NCBI GenBank assembly: GCA_024228115.1
Contig: JAAETT010000563.1
Coordinates: 1 to 46,430 of the forward strand
DNA length: 46,430 bases
Source of the DNA: a bacterium
Lineage (GTDB): Bacteria > Myxococcota_A > UBA9160 > UBA6930
Reading direction: 5' to 3'
Position numbers and translations under genes: made by a program. The notes under the pieces are model-generated. The model made no database searches and was not told the DNA's origin. It saw only the letters and a list, made by a program, of their open reading frames with translations. Position 1 is the stretch's first letter. The number at the start of each line of letters is the position of its first letter. Below, piece after piece: positions 1 through 12,049 of this stretch.

Positions 1-57
1 AATCTCCCGCCACTCCTCGCTCGACCGCCTCACCTTCCCGTTCGCTTGCACCCGCAT
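1..57 (-). CDS. tnpA: IS66-type accessory protein TnpA, N-terminal fragment
   Basis: An ATG at 57 is preceded by GGAGGAGG, and 19 codons follow before the window ends: MRVQANGKVRRSSEEWREI. The R-R-S-x-E-E-W motif is the usual beginning of IS66 TnpA (the small helix-turn-helix accessory protein encoded ahead of tnpB and tnpC). The reading frame is open to the edge. The gene belongs to the IS66-like element ending at 139. Only 19 residues are visible, so the call rests on this motif plus the matching terminal inverted repeat. Confidence 0.6.
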   Translation of the reverse strand, partial: MRVQANGKVRRSSEEWREI

Positions 58-139
58 GCCGCCTCCTCCCGGATTGTCATGCGGTGGGTCTACATCTCGC
101 CGGCGAGCCCGGGAAGAACGGCGATATCCGGCCGCTTAC
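1..139 (-). mobile_element. IS66-family element, tnpA-side end (partial)
   Basis: Read on the minus strand from 139, the sequence begins GTAAGCGGCCGG, the GTAAGCG terminus typical of IS66-family elements. About 80 bp further in lies a strong ribosome binding site and the start of a TnpA-like ORF that runs off the window. The first ten bases are identical to the IS66-like end at 46290. The rest of the element lies outside. The insertion sits about 35 bp upstream of the MATE start codon, so native promoter sequence of that gene has probably been displaced. The terminus and ORF are seen; the family assignment is from memory of IS66 ends. Confidence 0.7.
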
Positions 140-174
140 GTACTCCCGACCTCTTGCACCTCCTGGAATCCCAC

Positions 175-1542
175 ATGACCTCATCATCCCTGTCCCGCGC
201 GGTCCCTCCGATGACCCTGCAAGGCGGCTCCTCGGAGTTGATTCGCCTGGCCTACCCGATCGTCCTGACCCAGCTTTCGATGTCAGCGATGCAGATCGTA
301 GATTCCGCCATGGTCGGGCGCCTGGGCCCTGGCGAACTCGGCGCCGTGGGCTTCGGCGGCATCTGGCTGTGGACCGTGCTGACGCTCTTCGTCGGCACGA
401 CGCAAGGCGTTCAGACGTTCGTATCCCAGGACTTCGACGCCGGCCGGCCAGCTGCCACGGGTGCCTGGTTCTGGCAGGGGCTCTACTCGGTCCTGCCCCT
501 GACGCTGCTCGCGATCGGCACCTTCGCGCTGTGCATGCCGGCCTTCATGGACCTGCTTGCGCCGCCCGAGGAGATCCGGCCGCTGGCGACCTCGTACGTC
601 CAGGCGCGCGTGTTGGGCTCGCCCGCTGGCGTGGCATTTGCGGTGGGTGCGGCGTTCTTCCGCGGCATCGGAGATACGCGAACGCCCTTCCACATCACGT
701 TGTTCGCCGTCGGCATCAACGCCGTGCTCGACTACGGGCTGATCTTCGGCAGGCTGGGGTTTCCGGAACTCGGTGTCAGCGGTGCCGGCTATGCCACGGC
801 CGTCGCCAACTGGATCGCAGTCATCTTGATCTTCCGCGCACTGATGCGACCTGGAGTTCGGCGCCGCCATGCCACGGCATGGATTCGCCCGAATCCGGAC
901 CAGATGATCCGCTTCCTGTGGACGAGCGCGCCCGTCGGTGCCCAGTGGCTGCTCGGGATGTCGTCCTTTGCGGTGTTCTCGACGCTGGTCGCACACATGG
1001 GCAGTACCTCCATCGCCGCGAGCCAGGCGCTGATCGCTGTGCTCTCGATCTCGATCATGCTGGCGAGTGGTCTCTCCATCGCTTCGTCGACACTGGTGGG
1101 CCAATACATCGGCGCTCGCAATCTTGCCGCTGCTGAACGTGCCCACCGATCGGCGATCCGCATCGGCTTCGGCGTCAGCCTCTGCCTGGCCGCATTCTTC
1201 GTCGGTGCACCGGGATTCCTGATTCGGCTCTTCACTGAAGACCCCGGACTCCTGGAGGCTGGCGCAAGCCTCATGCTCGTCGGGGCAGTGCTGCAAGTCT
1301 TCGACACGATGGTCAACATCTCGAGTGGAAGCCTGCGCGGCGCCGGGGATACCCGTTGGCCGCTCCTGGCAACGACCAGCCTGGCATGGCTGGTCTATCT
1401 GCCGCTGGCCTATTTCCTGGGTATCACCCTCGAGGGCGGCTTGTTGGGCGCGTGGATGGGCTGCGCAGTCAATTCGTTCCTTGCCGCGATGGTCTTGCTC
1501 GCCCGCTTCCGGCGCAGGACCTGGCAGACGATCACCATCTGA
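175..1542 (+). CDS. MATE family efflux transporter (multidrug/Na+ antiporter type)
   Basis: An inner-membrane antiporter of the MATE (NorM/DinF-like) family, 455 residues, about the usual size, with roughly twelve hydrophobic segments in two homologous halves. The N-terminal region has the family pattern LIRLAYPIVLTQLSMSAMQIVDSAMVGRLG; each half carries a motif of the type FRGIGDTRTP (near residues 160-170) and LRGAGDTRWP (near residues 385-395). The frame stays open back to 46, but those codons lie inside the IS66-like end, so the ATG at 175 is preferred. It has no strong ribosome binding site. Substrate cannot be predicted. It stands alone: the next gene is convergent. Confidence 0.93.
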   Translation: MTSSSLSRAVPPMTLQGGSSELIRLAYPIVLTQLSMSAMQIVDSAMVGRLGPGELGAVGFGGIWLWTVLTLFVGTTQGVQTFVSQDFDAGRPAATGAWFWQGLYSVLPLTLLAIGTFALCMPAFMDLLAPPEEIRPLATSYVQARVLGSPAGVAFAVGAAFFRGIGDTRTPFHITLFAVGINAVLDYGLIFGRLGFPELGVSGAGYATAVANWIAVILIFRALMRPGVRRRHATAWIRPNPDQMIRFLWTSAPVGAQWLLGMSSFAVFSTLVAHMGSTSIAASQALIAVLSISIMLASGLSIASSTLVGQYIGARNLAAAERAHRSAIRIGFGVSLCLAAFFVGAPGFLIRLFTEDPGLLEAGASLMLVGAVLQVFDTMVNISSGSLRGAGDTRWPLLATTSLAWLVYLPLAYFLGITLEGGLLGAWMGCAVNSFLAAMVLLARFRRRTWQTITI

Positions 1543-1734
1543 TCGGTTCGCTCTCCGGATCGTCCAGTCCCGCCTTGTCGCAGCGCTTGCTCGCCCGTGC
1601 GGTCAAGCTCGCTCCACTCGATCATGGCGAATAGAAGATGGCAGCTCTCAGGAATCCGAATCACTACGACACTGACGGGGGTGGCGCCCTGCGCTTGGAT
1701 GCGGTGCGGCTGCACGGCACCAGGGCAGGCAACA

Positions 1735-3420
1735 TCATCGCTGCGGGCTCAGCTTCACGATCACTGTCGCGCCCCCTTCGATGCTCGCTGAGGGCACATT
1801 GGAGTAGCTGGTCCAGACGTTGCCTTCTGGGTCGAAAGAGATCTCCCTGCAGAAGGTCACCTGAGAGGGCAGGCGATACGTGGTGAAGCCTTCCGTCTTC
1901 GGATCGAAGTGCAGCATCGTGTCGGAATTGGAGCCGCAGCCCCACACGGTATCGTCGATGGGGTCGACGCCAATTGCATAGACGCTGTCGCCGCTGCCGG
2001 TGGGAAGGTCGTAGCCGGTGAATTTGTCTGCTGCCGGCTCGTACTTGTAGATGCGACCGTCCGTGAACGCCGGTATCCACAAATTGCCCTGGGAATCTGC
2101 GCGGAAGCGACGAGGGCCACCAAAGGGCGTGTCTACCATCTTGATCTCTTTGCTGTGCTTGTCGTAGTAGCCAATGCGCCGGTTGTTGTATTGGCTGAAC
2201 CAGACTTTGCCGTCGGGGGTAACGTCGATGCCGTAGGCGATCGGTCGCAGCTCCCGATCGAACACGAGGGAGTAGGAGCTGTTGCGTTGAATCTGGGCAA
2301 CGATCGCCGCGACTGGAGGCCAGGCGTATAGGCTCTGCATCCAGTTGCGCGTCGGCAGGTCGATCAACTCCAGCTCAGCCGTCTCCGGATTGACCGTGCC
2401 GAGCTGGTTGGTCAGGGTGACGGTGAACCACACCTGCCCATCACCATCAAAGCGCAGCGTATGGGGATAGATGCCATCGAGGTAGGAGAGATTCCATACT
2501 TTCATGGTGTCGCTGGGTATGTCGTAGCGTGAGAGGACATTGCCCTGGGCATAGGTGAACCACATGCTGGTGCCATCGGGTCCCGGAAGAACCGTATGCA
2601 GCCCAAGGGCATCGCCTACGAAGCTGTTCCCTTCGGGCTTGACGTGAGTCATCTCCTGACGCTCACTGGTCTTCGGGTCGAGACGCCAGATCTGGTTGTC
2701 CTTCGTGCCCGCTCCGTAGATGAGTCCATCGGGTCCTACGGAGATATCGTGCATGATGCCACCCGGCTCCATGCCCCACTCCGTCACAGTGGCCGTGGTT
2801 TCCTTGCCGCGAGGCATCGGTGGGATGCGTGGCAGGTCGTCATCACCTCGTAGTACGTAGGCTGCCAGGAGCGCATCGATGGTCTGCTCCCTGGTGTCGT
2901 CGGAAACCATCGCGTTCTTGTGTGCCATCCGGTCGAAGACCGTGTACCACTGCTCGCGGTTCGTCGGCCATCTGGCAAGGTTGTTGCCCTGTTGGTGGCA
3001 CATCATGCATTCGATTCGAAACTCGCGGTCGATGTCAGGGGAGATCCTGGCAATGCGCTCTGCCCAGATGTTGGCAGGCAGTTGCTGCCGAACCTCCTCC
3101 TTGCTGGCCGGTGTGAGTTCGAAATCGATGCTGGCGTCCTGCGTCGGGTCATCGATGGCGCGAACCTGATCTGCAAACGTGAAGTACCTGGCCCGAATCT
3201 CGATTGGACCGGTCGCATCGGAGTCCGTCTTGTAACGGCCATTCGCGTTGGTATACACGCTGACCTTCTTGTGCTGCTGCCCGTCGATGAGGGTCACGAT
3301 GGCCCCTTCGAGGGGGGCGTTGCCGTCGGTGACAGTCCCAGAGAATGTGGCCGCATTCGCGAGGCACGGAAGCATGATCAACAACATGCTTGCCTGTTTC
3401 AGCTTTCTCGAGTCGTACAT
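1735..3420 (-). CDS. Secreted fusion: carboxypeptidase-regulatory-like domain + single-heme c motif + Vgb-type beta-propeller
   Basis: 561 residues. A signal peptide (about 1-23, cleavage near ANA-ATF) is followed by a carboxypeptidase-regulatory-like beta-sandwich (about 25-105). A heme c motif CMMCH at 138-142 follows within a small helical segment. A long repeat region (about 210-560) with recurring DGxVWFT/DPxTxx blades resembles the streptogramin lyase (Vgb, COG4257) propeller, for example VSVGPDGLIYGAG, DGDGQVWFTVT, VTPDGKVWFSQ and DSQGNLWIPA. True Vgb is cytoplasmic and resistance-related; here export and heme attachment suggest a periplasmic or surface redox/binding protein rather than an antibiotic lyase. 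The domains are seen; the role is inference and the substrate unknown. Confidence 0.85.
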   Translation of the reverse strand: MYDSRKLKQASMLLIMLPCLANAATFSGTVTDGNAPLEGAIVTLIDGQQHKKVSVYTNANGRYKTDSDATGPIEIRARYFTFADQVRAIDDPTQDASIDFELTPASKEEVRQQLPANIWAERIARISPDIDREFRIECMMCHQQGNNLARWPTNREQWYTVFDRMAHKNAMVSDDTREQTIDALLAAYVLRGDDDLPRIPPMPRGKETTATVTEWGMEPGGIMHDISVGPDGLIYGAGTKDNQIWRLDPKTSERQEMTHVKPEGNSFVGDALGLHTVLPGPDGTSMWFTYAQGNVLSRYDIPSDTMKVWNLSYLDGIYPHTLRFDGDGQVWFTVTLTNQLGTVNPETAELELIDLPTRNWMQSLYAWPPVAAIVAQIQRNSSYSLVFDRELRPIAYGIDVTPDGKVWFSQYNNRRIGYYDKHSKEIKMVDTPFGGPRRFRADSQGNLWIPAFTDGRIYKYEPAADKFTGYDLPTGSGDSVYAIGVDPIDDTVWGCGSNSDTMLHFDPKTEGFTTYRLPSQVTFCREISFDPEGNVWTSYSNVPSASIEGGATVIVKLSPQR

Positions 3421-3601
3421 CGGTTACCTCATCATGTGCATGTGGTCGAAGGCCAGGTGGCCGTCCTCGACCCGGCACTCATTCTTTCTCGCCAAGATCC
3501 CGCAGACCCCTGTGCAAGATCGCACCCGGCCGTCAATTTCGTTCGGCGGCTGCGATTGCGCGGGGGGACGGACACTCCGCGAGGCTGATCGTCCAGAGCG
3601 A

Positions 3602-4453
3602 CTAGTGCAGCTCGGCGAAGAGGAGGACGCCTGTGTAAGCGAGCGCTGCCGTCGTCGGAAGGTAGACCTGGAAGGACGGACGCAGCGCCCCCCCGCCACC
3701 AAGTCGATGGGCAGTCGCAAATCCGAACCCGAGCGCAAGGGGGGCGAGGATCGGCGGGAGCACTCCGATGGCGAAACCCGCGACGCCTGTGACAACCACG
3801 GCCAGGGTGGTCACCCGCAGACACGTCACTGTCGCAGGCAGGCCGACCGTCGTCGCGAAGTTCCGGTCGGTGCGCGAGTCGCGATCGAAATCCCGCACCT
3901 GTTGGGCAAGTTGCCCCGATAGCGACGCCAGGAAGTTGATCGCCAACAACCAGGCATCGAGTCGCAGCCATTCGACGCCCGTCAGGAACACACAGATGAA
4001 GTACGCGAAGGTCTGCACGAAGAGCGCATGGGTCAGCAGATCGAGGCCGGGTATCGCCTTGAGCCGGAGGGGAGGCGCCGAGTAGGCCCAGATCACGAGG
4101 ACGCAGGTCACCGCGACCAGGACGCCCCGAGCGCCGAAGCTGGCAAAGACGCCGAGCGGAACAGCGGCCGCGAACAAGGCCGTCGCGCGGAAGGGTCCGA
4201 GGCGATGTCGGACGAAGAGGTTGTGCCGGGCCTTGGCCTCTTCCTGCGCGTCGAAGGCAGAGTCGAAGTAGTCGTTGACGACGTAGCCGAGACCGAAGGC
4301 AGCGGTGACGGCCAACACGAGCAGCAGGTTCGCCGGAGTGACGGCGTCGTGGACCAGCAGCGCGATCGAACAAACGATCAGTGCCACACCCCAGGCGTCG
4401 ATCCGGTGCAGCGCGGACCGCGCGACGTCGCGCAAGAGTGTCGGCATCTGCAA
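3602..4453 (-). CDS. UbiA family prenyltransferase
   Basis: 283-residue integral membrane protein with about eight hydrophobic helices. The two Mg-diphosphate binding motifs of the UbiA superfamily are visible: NDYFDSAFD at 60-68 and DFDRDSRTD at 188-196. These enzymes move a prenyl chain onto an aromatic or other acceptor (quinone, heme O, chlorophyll or decaprenyl-ribose pathways). The second motif and the general pattern resemble the 4-hydroxybenzoate/menaquinone and digeranylgeranyl branches, but the acceptor cannot be settled from sequence. No pathway partners adjoin it; a polyprenyl diphosphate synthase lies at 31450. An ATG at 4453 gives a full-length protein. Confidence 0.85.
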   Translation of the reverse strand: MQMPTLLRDVARSALHRIDAWGVALIVCSIALLVHDAVTPANLLLVLAVTAAFGLGYVVNDYFDSAFDAQEEAKARHNLFVRHRLGPFRATALFAAAVPLGVFASFGARGVLVAVTCVLVIWAYSAPPLRLKAIPGLDLLTHALFVQTFAYFICVFLTGVEWLRLDAWLLAINFLASLSGQLAQQVRDFDRDSRTDRNFATTVGLPATVTCLRVTTLAVVVTGVAGFAIGVLPPILAPLALGFGFATAHRLGGGGALRPSFQVYLPTTAALAYTGVLLFAELH

Positions 4454-4761
4454 TCTGGGCCTCCGCGTCGGCTCGGCTTCGCCGAGCGATATTCTGAGGC
4501 AAGGATGTCAGTTCCTCAAGAACCGTCCTGGTTCGCGGGTTGGCCCCAGACGGGGCGGACTGGCGCGCCCGGCAACCCCAGTTCCGCGAGCTGACTTCGA
4601 GCTTGAAGGCTCGGGAACTGCGGGGACTTGAAGGCGGCCGGATCGCTCCTGGTGGGTCCCGTTGCGCCAGCCCGGATGCACCTTGGGAAACACCACAGAC
4701 CCATTGGGTTGCACCGTTGGAGATGAGCCTCGGTCTCCCCGAGGGGTCAGTTCCCCGTTTG
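4454..4761. other. Intergenic region between gyrA and the UbiA gene
   Basis: No credible gene in 308 bp. Three hairpins can be drawn: GCTCGGC-ttc-GCCGAGC (4471-4487), just upstream of the UbiA start; an 11-bp stem with one bulge (4580-4591 with 4609-4619); and CCTCGG/CCGAGG (4728-4744), 18 bases past the gyrA stop in the direction of transcription. None has a T-run, so an intrinsic terminator for gyrA is not proven. Confidence 0.4.
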
Positions 4762-7326
4762 TCAGGCGTCGCCGGCTCCAGCGTCGTCGTCTGCCAGGCG
4801 GGCCATCGAGACCAGCCCTTCGCCGCTGCCGAGGTCCATCATGCGCACGCCTTGGGTTGCGCGGCCCATGGTCGAGATCGTCTTCACCTTGCAGCGCAAG
4901 ACCTTTCCGCCGTTCGTGATGAGCATGACTTCGTCGTCATCGACGACTTGCGCGATACCCACGACCTGGCCATTTCGACTGCTCGTACGGATGGTGATGA
5001 TGCCCTGGCCACCTCGGCGCTGGATCCGGTAGTCGTCCAGCGGCGTGCGCTTTCCGTAGCCGTGTTCGGTGACCGTCAGGACGGTCGCGCCAGGAGAGAG
5101 AATCTCCATACCGACGAGTTCGTCGTCCCCTGACAGGTTCATCCCGCGTACACCTGCCGCCGTGCGGCCCATGGCGCGAACCTGATCCTCGGGGAAGCGG
5201 ATCGCCTTACCCGCCTTCGATGCGAGGATGACTTCGTTGTTGCCGCTGGTGCGGCGGGCACCGATCAGCTCGTCGTCATCGGGCAGGTTGATGGCGATGA
5301 TGCCGCCCCGGCGCGGGTTCGAATAGGCGTCGACCTTGGTCTTCTTCACCACGCCCTTGCGCGTGCAGAGCAGGACGAAATCGTCCGTGGCTTCCGCGAA
5401 ATCGCGAACCGGAAGGGTTGCTTGCACGCGCTCGCCTTCCTGCAGGGAAAGCAGGTTCACGAGCGCCTTGCCTCGCGCCGCGCGGCCCAGCTGCGGAAGC
5501 TCCCAGACCTTCTTCCAATGCACGCGCCCACGGTTCGTGAAGAACAGGATCGTCGAGTGCGTCGAAGCCACGAAGAGGCTCGAAACGAAATCCTCTTCCT
5601 TCGTCTGCATGCCCTTCAGACCCTTGCCACCGCGGCGCTGCGCGCGGTACTGGGTGATCGGGTTTCGCTTCACATAGCCACGGTGGGACACGGTGACGAC
5701 CATGTCCTCCTCGACGATCAGATCCTCGGTCGAGATGCCTTCCACGGCACCGGTGATCTCCGTGCGGCGCGGGTCGGCGTACTTCTCATTGATCTCGTCG
5801 AGTTCTTCGAGGATCACCTCGAGGATCTTCTCATCGCTCGCGAGCAGGGCGATCAGCTCGGCAATCAGCGCCCGCAGCGCCTCGAGCTCGTCCATGACGC
5901 GCTGGCGTTCCATCGCCGTGAGTGACCGCAGGCGCATATCGAGGATCGCCTGGGCCTGGCGCTCGGAAAGCTCGAAGCGTGCCATCAACTCGCTGCGCGC
6001 CGCCGGCGTGTCTGCCGCGGCTCGGATGATGGCGATCACCTCATCGAGATGATCCAGAGCGATCGCGAAGCCTTCCAGGATATGGGCACGGGCTTCGGCC
6101 TGAGCCAGATCGTAGGCAGCTCGGCGGGCGACGACTTCACGGCGGAAATCCAGGAAGTGCCCGAGGCAATCGCGTAATGAGAGGAGTTGCGGGCGGCCAC
6201 CGACCAGGGCGAGCATGTTCACGCCGAAGGTGGTCTGGAGCGGCGTCAACTTGTAGATCTGGTTGAGGATCACTTCCTCGGGTGCGCCCTTGCGCAGTTC
6301 GACGACCACGCGGATTCCCTTGCGATCGCTCTCGTCTCGCAGGTCCGAGACGCCATCGACTTTGCCGTCGCGCACCAGATCGGCGATGCGCTCGACCATC
6401 GACGCTTTGTTCACCATGTACGGGATTTCGCTGATCACGATCCGCGAACCGCGCTTGGTCTCCTCGAACCCGGCGCGGCCCCGTACCGTAATCTGGCCAC
6501 GACCCGTCAGGTAGGCGGATCGGATGCCCTCCGTTCCGCAGATCATCGCACCGGTCGGGAAATCCGGCCCGGGGAGCTTCTCCAACAGATCGTCGATGGT
6601 GCAATCCGGGTTGCTGGCCAGCACCTTGAGCGCGTCGATCAGCTCGCCCAAGTTGTGGGGCGGGATGTTGGTCGCCATCCCCACTGCGATTCCCTGGGAG
6701 CCATTCGCCAGAAGGTTCGGGATGCGGGTCGGCAAGACCGTCGGCTCGACCTGGTTGCCGTCGAAGTTCGGTGCGAAATCGACGGTCTCCCGGTCGATAT
6801 CGCGCAAGAGCTCCGTTGCGATCGGACGCAGGCGCGCCTCGGTGTAGCGATACGCGGCCGGCGGATCCCCATCGATCGAACCGAAGTTTCCCTGGCCGTG
6901 GACCAGCGGGTAGCGCAGCGACCAATCCTGGGCCATCCGCGCCATGGCTTCATAGATCGAAGAATCACCGTGGGGGTGGTAGTGCTTGATCACCTCACCG
7001 ACGACACCGGCGCTCTTCTGGAATGGCCGGTTCGGCTGGAGCCCTTCGTCGTGCATGGCGTAGAGGATCCGCCGGTGCACCGGTTTCAGACCGTCTTCCA
7101 CCTTCGGCAACGCACGGCTGACGATGACCGACATCGAGTAGTCGAGGAACGAGCCGCGAACTTCGTCCTCGATATTCACCGGCAACGCGGGGTTCGCCCC
7201 GTCGCTTCCGCCGCCGGTCGGGCTGCCTCCGTCGCCGCCATTGCCGTTGCCGTCGCCACCGTTTTCGGTGGTCTCGGGCGCAGGAGTCTCCCCGATCTCG
7301 AGCTCTTCTATCGTTTCTTCGGCCAT
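4762..7326 (-). CDS. gyrA: DNA gyrase subunit A
   Basis: 854-residue ATP-dependent type II topoisomerase breakage-reunion subunit, partner of the GyrB encoded just upstream. The core is clear: catalytic tyrosine Y161 in [10 protein letters not shown], and the quinolone-determining stretch [15 protein letters not shown] with S122 matching E. coli Ser83 and E126 at the Asp87 position. The C-terminal beta-pinwheel carries a GyrA box QRRGGKG and a second QRRGGQG. Unusual is an acidic and Gly/Asn/Asp-rich extension of about 50 residues before the conserved start of the domain ([14 protein letters not shown]). The start ATG lies two bases after the gyrB stop, so the two are cotranscribed. Confidence 0.98.
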   Translation of the reverse strand: MAEETIEELEIGETPAPETTENGGDGNGNGGDGGSPTGGGSDGANPALPVNIEDEVRGSFLDYSMSVIVSRALPKVEDGLKPVHRRILYAMHDEGLQPNRPFQKSAGVVGEVIKHYHPHGDSSIYEAMARMAQDWSLRYPLVHGQGNFGSIDGDPPAAYRYTEARLRPIATELLRDIDRETVDFAPNFDGNQVEPTVLPTRIPNLLANGSQGIAVGMATNIPPHNLGELIDALKVLASNPDCTIDDLLEKLPGPDFPTGAMICGTEGIRSAYLTGRGQITVRGRAGFEETKRGSRIVISEIPYMVNKASMVERIADLVRDGKVDGVSDLRDESDRKGIRVVVELRKGAPEEVILNQIYKLTPLQTTFGVNMLALVGGRPQLLSLRDCLGHFLDFRREVVARRAAYDLAQAEARAHILEGFAIALDHLDEVIAIIRAAADTPAARSELMARFELSERQAQAILDMRLRSLTAMERQRVMDELEALRALIAELIALLASDEKILEVILEELDEINEKYADPRRTEITGAVEGISTEDLIVEEDMVVTVSHRGYVKRNPITQYRAQRRGGKGLKGMQTKEEDFVSSLFVASTHSTILFFTNRGRVHWKKVWELPQLGRAARGKALVNLLSLQEGERVQATLPVRDFAEATDDFVLLCTRKGVVKKTKVDAYSNPRRGGIIAINLPDDDELIGARRTSGNNEVILASKAGKAIRFPEDQVRAMGRTAAGVRGMNLSGDDELVGMEILSPGATVLTVTEHGYGKRTPLDDYRIQRRGGQGIITIRTSSRNGQVVGIAQVVDDDEVMLITNGGKVLRCKVKTISTMGRATQGVRMMDLGSGEGLVSMARLADDDAGAGDA

Positions 7327-7328
7327 CT

Positions 7329-10023
<2,695 letters not shown>

Positions 10024-10052
10024 GCGCTTGCAAGACTCTTGGCCCACTCGAG

Positions 10053-11177
10053 TCAGATGCGCATGGGCATCACGATGGCCACGCTATCCGCGTCGTCCGT
10101 AGGCCGGATCTCAACCGCTGTATTGCCGTCCTGGAGGCCCAACATCACTTCCTTGGCACCCAGGGCTCCGAGCGCATCGAGCAGGTATCTCGCGTTGAAT
10201 CCGACCGAAACGGCCTCACCGGCATAGTCGAAATCGATCTCCTCGGAAGCTTCGCCGAGATCAGGATTACTCGATGAGATGAGCAGTGTGCCGTCACTCA
10301 GGTCGAGCTTGATGGCACGGCTGCGCTCTGCGGAAAGCAATGCAACACGGCGCAACGCACGAGTGAAGGGCTCCGCCGTGAGCGTGAACGGGCGCTTGAT
10401 GTCATCCGGAATGACCTGGCGATAGCTCGGAAACTCTCCCTCGATCAGTCGCATCACCAACGTGACACCGCCTTTGCGCGCCAGCCCACTATTGCCTTCG
10501 AAGCCGAGCTCGACTTCGTCCGCGTCTTCTTCATCCACCAGCCGCTTCAACTCGGCCAATCCTTTGCGTGGAATGATCACTCCACTCGCAAGCTTGCTGG
10601 CATCGCTACCGACGCTGCGATCTACCAAGGCGAGCCTGTGGCCGTCCGTCGCCACCATGCGGATCTTCTCGTCCTCTGCGAGAACCTCGAAGTAGACCCC
10701 GTTCAGGTTGTACCGCGTCTCATCAACCGACGCGGCGTACATCGTGCGCTCGATCATCTGGCTCAAGACAGCAGCTTGAAGCTTGACGAGTTGTCCCGGT
10801 GCGAATTCGGGGAGGTTCGGATACTCCTCCGCATCGGTACCTGCGAGAGAGAAGCGTGACCTTCCACAACGGATCTCGAGATAATTGTTGTCCGTTGCAT
10901 GAAGTTGGACTTTTTCGTCCGGTAGTTCACGAACGATGTCGTAGAACCTGCGAGCTGAGACTGTGACCGCACCCTCTTTGGAGATATCCGCGTTCTGCGA
11001 TCCACGGATTCCCACTTCGAGATCAGTCGCCGCAAGTTCGAGTTGGCCGTCGGCACCCTTTCCTGAGGCCGTCAGTAGGACGTTGGCCAGGATCGGCATC
11101 GAGTTCCGCTTCTCGACGATTGCCTGGAGGCGACCAAGGCCTCGTTGCAGATCGCCCTTCTCGATCACGAGCTTCAT
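10053..11177 (-). CDS. dnaN: DNA polymerase III beta subunit (sliding clamp)
   Basis: Ring-shaped processivity clamp that tethers DNA polymerase III. 374 residues, normal length, with the three repeated clamp domains and the typical beginning MKLVIEKGDLQRGL and end VAIVMPMRI (compare E. coli ...MPMRL). Conserved segments include NSMPILANVLL, EEYPNLPEF, RYNLNGVYFE, ATDGHRLAL and EGEFPSYRQVIP. The frame extends 26 codons upstream to 11255, but those codons are not clamp sequence; the ATG at 11177 preceded by GAAGAGGCGGG is the start. Downstream is gyrB on the same strand. dnaA, nearly always the upstream neighbour, is missing. Confidence 0.97.
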   Translation of the reverse strand: MKLVIEKGDLQRGLGRLQAIVEKRNSMPILANVLLTASGKGADGQLELAATDLEVGIRGSQNADISKEGAVTVSARRFYDIVRELPDEKVQLHATDNNYLEIRCGRSRFSLAGTDAEEYPNLPEFAPGQLVKLQAAVLSQMIERTMYAASVDETRYNLNGVYFEVLAEDEKIRMVATDGHRLALVDRSVGSDASKLASGVIIPRKGLAELKRLVDEEDADEVELGFEGNSGLARKGGVTLVMRLIEGEFPSYRQVIPDDIKRPFTLTAEPFTRALRRVALLSAERSRAIKLDLSDGTLLISSSNPDLGEASEEIDFDYAGEAVSVGFNARYLLDALGALGAKEVMLGLQDGNTAVEIRPTDDADSVAIVMPMRI

Positions 11178-11498
11178 TGCGTCCCGCCTCTTCTCTTGTT
11201 CTTCTTCATTCAAGAAATAAAATAATGAAGGGAATAAGGACCGACAGACCGACAAAGCGGTCGCAACGGAGCGGTTCTATTGGCCTTCAATCTTGTCAGC
11301 CAATAGCTCGTCCCCGGAGCCCATGTCGATTCACCCCCTCGGTGATCAGCGGGGGCATCATACCACTCTGTAGCCGTCTGAGGCCGATGGAAACTCGGGG
11401 TGGCTCGGAACCCGGGTTCCATTGCGTTCCCGGAATGCGAGGGGTAGGATCCCGCGCTCTCCGGGTCCCTCTGGACCTGGCCAGGAATTCCGCAGATC
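11178..11498. other. Divergent dnaN/rpmH intergenic region (possible relic or part of origin region)
   Basis: 321 bp with no gene. It holds an AT-rich patch near 11210-11235 just upstream of dnaN, the direct repeat GACCGACA twice (11239-11254), an 8-bp inverted repeat CTATTGGC/GCCAATAG (11277-11284 and 11299-11306), the perfect 14-bp palindrome GGAACCCGGGTTCC (11407-11420), and a promoter for rpmH. I looked for DnaA boxes (TTATNCACA, both strands) and found none, so it cannot be called oriC despite its position. Confidence 0.5.
11422..11450 (+). promoter_or_regulatory. Candidate sigma-70-type promoter of the rpmH cluster
   Basis: TTGCGT (11422-11427), 17-base spacer, TAGGAT (11445-11450), 48 bp before the rpmH ATG. 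A perfect 14-bp palindrome ends one base before the -35 hexamer and could be an operator. Confidence 0.5.
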
Positions 11499-11648
11499 AT
11501 GAAGCGAACTTATCAGCCGAGCCGTATCCGCCGTCTTCGTACCCATGGCTTTCGCGCTCGGATGAAGACCAAGAGCGGTCGGGCGGTGATCAAGCGACGC
11601 CGGGCCAAGGGCCGAAAGCGGCTAGCCGTCGGCGTCTCTTCCAAGTAG
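11499..11648 (+). CDS. rpmH: 50S ribosomal protein L34
   Basis: 49-residue, very basic ribosomal protein beginning [18 protein letters not shown] and containing the invariant [22 protein letters not shown] region. It is at the upper end of the family's length (44-50), with a short extra C-terminus (AVGVSSK). A small gene easily missed because of its size. It heads the rpmH-rnpA-yidD-yidC cluster, the standard arrangement next to bacterial replication origins. Confidence 0.97.
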   Translation: MKRTYQPSRIRRLRTHGFRARMKTKSGRAVIKRRRAKGRKRLAVGVSSK

Positions 11649-11689
11649 GCAAGACCCGCGGCCACGGTCTCTCCTCTCCGTGGATAGCG

Positions 11690-12049
11690 ATGCCCGAACA
11701 CCTCTCCAACCTCAGAGAGGGCTCCCAGCGCCTTCGGCGGGATTCCCGCCTGCGCAACCCGAAGGATTTCCGACGGGTCCAGCGCACAGGTCAACGCCGC
11801 GTAGGGCGTCATTTCGTGCTGGTGCGAGCCAAGAGTCGGGAACCTGCCAGTATTCGGCTAGGTCTCGCGGTGAGCCGGAAAGTGGGAAATGCGGTGGCTC
11901 GAAATCATGTGAAGCGTCGAGTGCGGGATTGGTTTCGACGAAATCGCCTGCGGCTCCCCGAGGGTGATCTGGTGGTGATCGCGCGGTCTGGAGCTGCACA
12001 GCGGAGCGGTGCAGAAATCGCCAGTGAACTCGCGGAGTTGACGCAATGA
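11690..12049 (+). CDS. rnpA: Ribonuclease P protein component
   Basis: Protein cofactor of RNase P, which matures tRNA 5' ends. 119 residues from the ATG at 11690; upstream codons in the same frame overlap rpmH and are not coding. The RNase P signature [13 protein letters not shown] is present, preceded by [16 protein letters not shown], and the strand [25 protein letters not shown] matches the family N-terminus. It overlaps yidD by four bases (ATGA), which suggests translational coupling. Confidence 0.96.
   Translation: MPEHLSNLREGSQRLRRDSRLRNPKDFRRVQRTGQRRVGRHFVLVRAKSREPASIRLGLAVSRKVGNAVARNHVKRRVRDWFRRNRLRLPEGDLVVIARSGAAQRSGAEIASELAELTQ

Noticed and set aside
283-1296. 337-codon minus-strand frame opposite the MATE gene
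   Set aside because: Composition is Arg/Asp/Glu/Gln-rich antisense; the plus-strand product is a clear transporter.
1735-3420. Virginiamycin B lyase (streptogramin resistance)
   Set aside because: Signal peptide, CMMCH heme motif and the extra N-terminal domain do not fit a cytoplasmic lyase; only the propeller is similar.
11178-11498. Calling this gap oriC
   Set aside because: Position fits, but no TTATNCACA DnaA box is visible on either strand and dnaA is absent. Only an intergenic description is justified.
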